Source: Marmoricola sp. Leaf446 (GTDB lineage: Bacteria; Actinomycetota; Actinomycetes; Propionibacteriales; Nocardioidaceae). From it: a DNA stretch of 64,000 bases. Under the pieces are notes generated by a model, which was not told where the DNA came from, ran no database searches, and worked only from the letters and a program-made list of their open reading frames with translations. The stretch spans positions 269,294-333,293 of the forward strand of contig NZ_LMRF01000001.1 of assembly GCF_001424755.1 (NCBI RefSeq), in the 5' to 3' direction. Within the stretch, counting starts at the first letter, position 1. Every line of letters starts with the position of its first letter. Positions 60,628-64,000 of this stretch are shown piece by piece. Both the position numbers and the translations under genes were made by a program.

Positions 60628-62657
60628 TCCCGGTCGGGACGCGGCAGGTTCTCGACCTCGAGCACCGGCAGGTCCTCGGCCGGCCGGTAGCCCCACAGCT
60701 GCGCCAGGAACGACAGCTCGAGCTCCGCGGCCCGGACGATCGTGTCCGGGTCGCGGAAGCCGTGCCCCTCGCCGGCGAACTCCACCAGCGCGACGGGCAG
60801 GTGCTTCTCGCGCAGGCCGCGCGCCATGGCCTGCGCCTGCGACGGCGGCACGACCTTGTCCTCGAGGCCCTGCAGGAGCAGCAGCGGGGCGTCGATCCCG
60901 TCGACGTGGTGCAGCGGCGAGCGCTCCTCGTAGGTCGCCCGCGCGGCCGGCCACGGCCCGATCAGGCCGTCGAGGTAGCGCGACTCGAACTTGTGCGTCT
61001 CCTGCGCCAGCAGCGAGGGGTCGGAGACGCCGAACAGGCTGACCCCGGCGGAGAAGACGTCGTGGAAGGCGAGCGCGGCGAGGACGACGTACCCGCCCGC
61101 GGAGCCGCCCCGCACCCCGAGCCGACGGCCGTCGACGACCCCGGTCTCGGCGAGGTGCCGGGCACCGGCGACGACGTCCTCGACGTCGGCCACGCCCCAC
61201 TGCCCGCGCAGCCGCTCGCGGTAGGCACGGCCGTAGCCGGTCGACCCGGCGTAGTCGACGTCGAGCACCGCGATGCCGCGGCTGGTGAAGAAGGTGTACG
61301 CCGCGCGCGGCACCGTCGTGGTGGCCGAGGTGGGGCCGCCGTGCGCCACCACCACCAGCGGCGGCAGCTCGTCCTCGGGGCCGCGGACCTCGGGGTGGGT
61401 CGGTCGGTGCAGGAAGCCGTGGGCGGTGTCCCCGCCCGAGCCGGTCCAGCTGACGGGTTCGGCCCGGGCGACGTACGCCGCGTCGGGCACGGTGCCGCGC
61501 ACGGCCACCACCTCCAGCGAGGCCTCGTCACCCTCGACCGCGACCGTCGCCGCCGCCCAGCCCACGTCGGGCAGCCCGGCGTCGACGACGAGGCCACCGG
61601 CGCCGGTGGCGAGGCCGGACGCCGCGACCAGGGGCAGGTCGAGGTCGACCGGCGTCGGCTCGGCGGCGGCGGTGTCGACCACGCTCAGCCGCGCCGTCCC
61701 GGCGACGTGGCGCACACCGACCAGCCGGCCGTCGGGCAGCAGCGTGAGGGCGCGCGTCCGCAGCATCCACGCGGGCAGGCCCCACTCGGTGCCGCTCGGC
61801 GCCAGCGCACGAGGGGTGGAGCCTGGGTCGGTGACGTCGACGACGTGCGGGACGGCGAAGCCCTCGGACTCGGCCAGCAGGGCCAGCCGGTCGCCGTCGA
61901 CCCAGACCGGCTCGACCGCGGTGCTGCCCTCGCCACCCGCGACGACGCGGGCCAGCCCCGGCGCCCCGGCGTCGTCGAGCTCGGCGACGAGCACGGACGC
62001 GGCGTCCCAGGGCATCGCGGGGTGGGACCACTGCACCCAGGCCAGTCGGCCGCCGTCGGGGGAGAGGACCGGGTCGGAGACGAAGTCGGGACGGGTCGGG
62101 TCGCCCGCGTCGTCGGCGTCGGGACGCGGGAGCGGCCGGCGTCGGCCGGCCACCACGACGTCGCCGAACCCGGGCTCGCCCTCGGGCTCGAGCGGCAGCC
62201 GCACCAGCTCGTTGAGCGGCTCGGCGTCGGCGTCGCGGTGGTCCTCGCGGACCACGACCACGGTGCCGCGGTCGAGGTCGACGAGCGGCGCACCCCAGCG
62301 CACGGCCGCCCCCGTCGTCTCCCCGCTGAGGGGGCGGGGGGTGCCGTCGAGGCGCCACAGCCGCTGGGTGGCGAAGTCGACGGCGACCACGACGCCGCGG
62401 GCCACGGCGTACGCCCCGCCGCCGTACTCGTGCACGCGCGAGCGCACCGACATCCAGTCCGGCGAGACCTCGGTGACCTCGCCGGCCGCGTCGCGGCGGT
62501 GGAGCACGACGCGCGAGCCGCCGTCGGTCGTGGTGGCCAGCCAGTAGACGTCGTCGCCGTCGGCGCGGGGCTCGGCCGGGACGCCACCGCCGGCGACCAG
62601 GTCGCGGGCGGCGACGGGGGAGGGCCAGGAGCCGTGGGGCAGCACGTCGGAGCTCAT
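60624..62657 (-). CDS. S9-family prolyl oligopeptidase-like serine peptidase
   Basis: This 677-residue enzyme has an N-terminal beta-propeller region (to about 400) and a C-terminal alpha/beta-hydrolase domain. The catalytic triad is Ser519 (GGSAGGYVVL), Asp600 (GLEDKVVP) and His632 (GEGHGFRD). AYTFFTSRGIAVLDVDYAGSTGYGRAYRERLRGQWG is a strong dipeptidyl/acylaminoacyl peptidase signature. No signal peptide is seen, so it probably acts in the cytoplasm on short peptides. The ATG at 62657 is chosen over an upstream GTG (62765), which overlaps the divergent pirin gene. Confidence 0.92.
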   Translation of the reverse strand: MSSDVLPHGSWPSPVAARDLVAGGGVPAEPRADGDDVYWLATTTDGGSRVVLHRRDAAGEVTEVSPDWMSVRSRVHEYGGGAYAVARGVVVAVDFATQRLWRLDGTPRPLSGETTGAAVRWGAPLVDLDRGTVVVVREDHRDADAEPLNELVRLPLEPEGEPGFGDVVVAGRRRPLPRPDADDAGDPTRPDFVSDPVLSPDGGRLAWVQWSHPAMPWDAASVLVAELDDAGAPGLARVVAGGEGSTAVEPVWVDGDRLALLAESEGFAVPHVVDVTDPGSTPRALAPSGTEWGLPAWMLRTRALTLLPDGRLVGVRHVAGTARLSVVDTAAAEPTPVDLDLPLVAASGLATGAGGLVVDAGLPDVGWAAATVAVEGDEASLEVVAVRGTVPDAAYVARAEPVSWTGSGGDTAHGFLHRPTHPEVRGPEDELPPLVVVAHGGPTSATTTVPRAAYTFFTSRGIAVLDVDYAGSTGYGRAYRERLRGQWGVADVEDVVAGARHLAETGVVDGRRLGVRGGSAGGYVVLAALAFHDVFSAGVSLFGVSDPSLLAQETHKFESRYLDGLIGPWPAARATYEERSPLHHVDGIDAPLLLLQGLEDKVVPPSQAQAMARGLREKHLPVALVEFAGEGHGFRDPDTIVRAAELELSFLAQLWGYRPAEDLPVLEVENLPRPDRD

Positions 62658-62684
62658 CCCCCCATGGTGCTCGCGCGCCGCCAC

Positions 62685-62707
62685 GGGTCGGTCGCGGGGT
62701 CGGTCGC
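62685..62707. repeat. Two GGGTCGGTCGC direct repeats in the S9/pirin gap
   Basis: GGGTCGGTCGC occurs at 62685-62695 and 62697-62707, with one base between. They lie between the divergent starts and could be an operator. The regulator is not apparent. Confidence 0.3.
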
Positions 62708-62749
62708 AGCGTGGGTCGTGGGGGTGGACGCGGGTGGCAGGCTGGGGCC

Positions 62750-63655
62750 ATGGAGGTCCTGACACCCCGTGACGTGCCGCTCGGCGGGCTCCGGGCGATG
62801 ACCGTGCGGCGTACCCTCCCGCAGCGGCAGCGCAGCCTGATCGGAGCCTGGTGCTTCGTCGACCACTACGGTCCCGACGCCGTCGACGACTCCGGCGGCA
62901 TGGTCGTGCCGCCGCACCCGCACACCGGCCTGCAGACCGTGAGCTGGTTGTTCACCGGCGAGATCGAGCACCGCGACTCCGCGGGCCACCACGCCACCGT
63001 GCGTCCCGGCGAGGTCAACCTGATGACCGCCGGGCGGGGCATCAGCCACAGCGAGTACTCCACGCCCGGCACCACCACCCTGCACGGCGCGCAGCTCTGG
63101 CTGGCGCTGCCCGACGGACGGCGCGAGACCGACCCGGCCTTCGAGCACCACGCGCCCGAGCCGGTCGCCGGCGACGGCTGGGAGGCGCGGGTCTTCCTGG
63201 GCTCGCTGCTGGGCTCCACCTCGCCCGTGCGCACGCACACGCCGCTGCTGGGCGCCGAGCTGCTCCTGGACGCCGGCGCGTCCCTCGAGATCGCCGTCGA
63301 CCCGGCCCACGAGCTGGGGCTGCTGGTGGACACCGGCGCGGTGCGCGTCGACGGGGAGCCGCTGGCCAAGGACGAGCTGGCGTACGTCGCCCCCGGCTCC
63401 GCCACGCTCGCGCTGGCCACCGACGAGCCCACCCGGCTGCTGCTCCTGGGCGGTGAGCCGTTCGGCGAGAAGATCGTGATGTGGTGGAACTTCATCGGCC
63501 GCGACCACGACGAGGTGGTCGCCCACCGCGACGCGTGGGAGGCCCGGCTGGAGGTCGGCGACACCTCGCGCTTCGAGCTCCCGGCCGACGACCCGATGGA
63601 GCCGCTGCACGCGCCGCCGCTGCCCGGCGTACGCCTCCGGACCCGTGGGCCGTGA
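62750..63655 (+). CDS. Pirin-family protein (Fe-binding cupin)
   Basis: This 301-residue bicupin has the pirin iron site: His56 and His58 (PPHPHTGLQT), His100 and Glu102 (ISHSEYS), against His56, His58, His101 and Glu103 in human pirin. The C-terminal pirin domain ends with GEKIVMWWNFIGRDHDEV. Bacterial pirins have quercetinase or metabolic regulatory activity; which applies here is unknown. The ATG at 62750 is preferred over the longer open frame because it begins MEVLTPRDVPLGG. Confidence 0.93.
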   Translation: MEVLTPRDVPLGGLRAMTVRRTLPQRQRSLIGAWCFVDHYGPDAVDDSGGMVVPPHPHTGLQTVSWLFTGEIEHRDSAGHHATVRPGEVNLMTAGRGISHSEYSTPGTTTLHGAQLWLALPDGRRETDPAFEHHAPEPVAGDGWEARVFLGSLLGSTSPVRTHTPLLGAELLLDAGASLEIAVDPAHELGLLVDTGAVRVDGEPLAKDELAYVAPGSATLALATDEPTRLLLLGGEPFGEKIVMWWNFIGRDHDEVVAHRDAWEARLEVGDTSRFELPADDPMEPLHAPPLPGVRLRTRGP

Positions 63656-63684
63656 CGCCCCTCGCCGCGCGCCCGCGGGCGACC

Positions 63685-63690
63685 TAGGCT
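63685..63690 (+). promoter_or_regulatory. -10 box of a leaderless promoter
   Basis: TAGGCT with a seven-base gap to the GTG at 63698. Confidence 0.55.
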
Positions 63691-63697
63691 CGGGCAG

Positions 63698-64000
63698 GTG
63701 ACCACTGCCGCGACCCCGTCCCCGTCCCGCTCGCTGTCCGACCTCGCCGCCTCGGGCGTCGTGCTCGTCGACGGGGGCATGGGCACCCTGCTCCAGGACA
63801 TGGGGCTGGACGACGGTGGCTCGGGCGAGCTGTGGAACCTCGACCGCCCCGACGCCGTCCGCGACGCCCACCGGGCCTACGCCGAGGCCGGCGCCCGCGT
63901 GCTGACCACCAACACCTTCGGCGGCACCCGGCCGCGCCTGGAGATGCACGGCCTCGGCGACCGCGTCCACGAGGTCAACGAGGCCGGCGCCCGGCTGGCG
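63698..64000 (+). CDS. Homocysteine S-methyltransferase-family protein, N-terminal fragment
   Basis: The frame begins at GTG 63698 and runs off the window, so only 101 residues are visible. VLVDGGMGTLLQDMG, LWNLDRPDAVRDAHRAYAEAGARVLTTNTFGGTRPRL is the start of the homocysteine S-methyltransferase barrel. The zinc cysteines would lie beyond the edge. Both a short stand-alone enzyme and the N-terminus of a larger MetH-type protein are possible. Confidence 0.85.
   Translation, partial: MTTAATPSPSRSLSDLAASGVVLVDGGMGTLLQDMGLDDGGSGELWNLDRPDAVRDAHRAYAEAGARVLTTNTFGGTRPRLEMHGLGDRVHEVNEAGARLA

Noticed and set aside
1-64000. CRISPR arrays, insertion sequences or prophage
   Set aside because: No regularly spaced short repeats, transposase, integrase or phage structural gene could be found. 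The repeats noted are palindromes or two-copy units.

Overview
The window is chromosomal DNA of very high GC content with few RNA features. Gene families and gene order point to an actinobacterium, most likely Nocardioides or a close relative. The evidence is a menaquinone pathway, ResB/CcsB cytochrome c maturation, a 14-gene nuo operon with separate nuoC and nuoD and a trailing polyprenyl diphosphate synthase, a Rex-type operator upstream of nuoA, a KorAB ferredoxin oxidoreductase, many GTG starts, and at least thirteen genes whose start codon lies 6-7 bases after a TANNNT box (leaderless type). The genus is inference; the phylum is well supported.

Layout. 0-13.3 kb: end of a resB-like gene, ccsB, three small membrane-protein genes, and a menaquinone region (menA, menE-menC-menD, menF, menG) interrupted by a Na+/H+ antiporter with a UBP zinc finger, a metallo-hydrolase, a hypothetical membrane protein and an L,D-transpeptidase. 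menB and menH are not in the window. 13.3-30.3 kb: nuoABCDEFGHIJKLMN plus a polyprenyl diphosphate synthase, preceded by a promoter, a Rex-like operator and a second palindrome. 30.3-31.6 kb: a unit bracketed by perfect palindromes and direct repeats that carries an AbiEi/nuclease-like gene. 31.6-38.2 kb: PhoX-type phosphatase, RarD, an SRPBCC protein and korAB. 38.5-44.7 kb: sulfate ABC transporter (binding protein, cysT, cysW, cysA), a PEP-mutase/isocitrate-lyase family enzyme and a semialdehyde dehydrogenase. 44.7-48.6 kb: an intergenic block of palindromes, a large SF2 helicase with two predicted membrane segments and a probable CTG start, yajQ, and tRNA-Tyr. 48.8-52.8 kb: small single genes (DUF4188, MerR, two DHFR/RibD-like reductases, VOC, methyltransferase, TfoX-like). 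52.8-58.3 kb: a divergent GntR-regulated module with a TauE/SafE permease on one side and an SLC13 permease, a CoA-transferase and a fused AccD-AccA carboxyltransferase on the other. 58.3-64 kb: DEAD-box RNA helicase, a DoxX-like membrane protein, an S9 peptidase, pirin, and the start of a homocysteine S-methyltransferase cut by the window edge.

How the genes work together. The first half is largely respiratory. The men genes make the quinone head group, the polyprenyl synthase at the end of the nuo operon probably makes its side chain, Nuo reduces the quinone, and ResB/CcsB mature the c-type cytochromes that act further down the chain. The Rex-like site would link nuo transcription to the NADH/NAD+ ratio. 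The second half is ordinary accessory metabolism, apart from the GntR/SLC13/CaiB/AccDA module, which looks like an uncharacterised dicarboxylate (possibly malonate) utilisation route, and the membrane-segment helicase beside yajQ.
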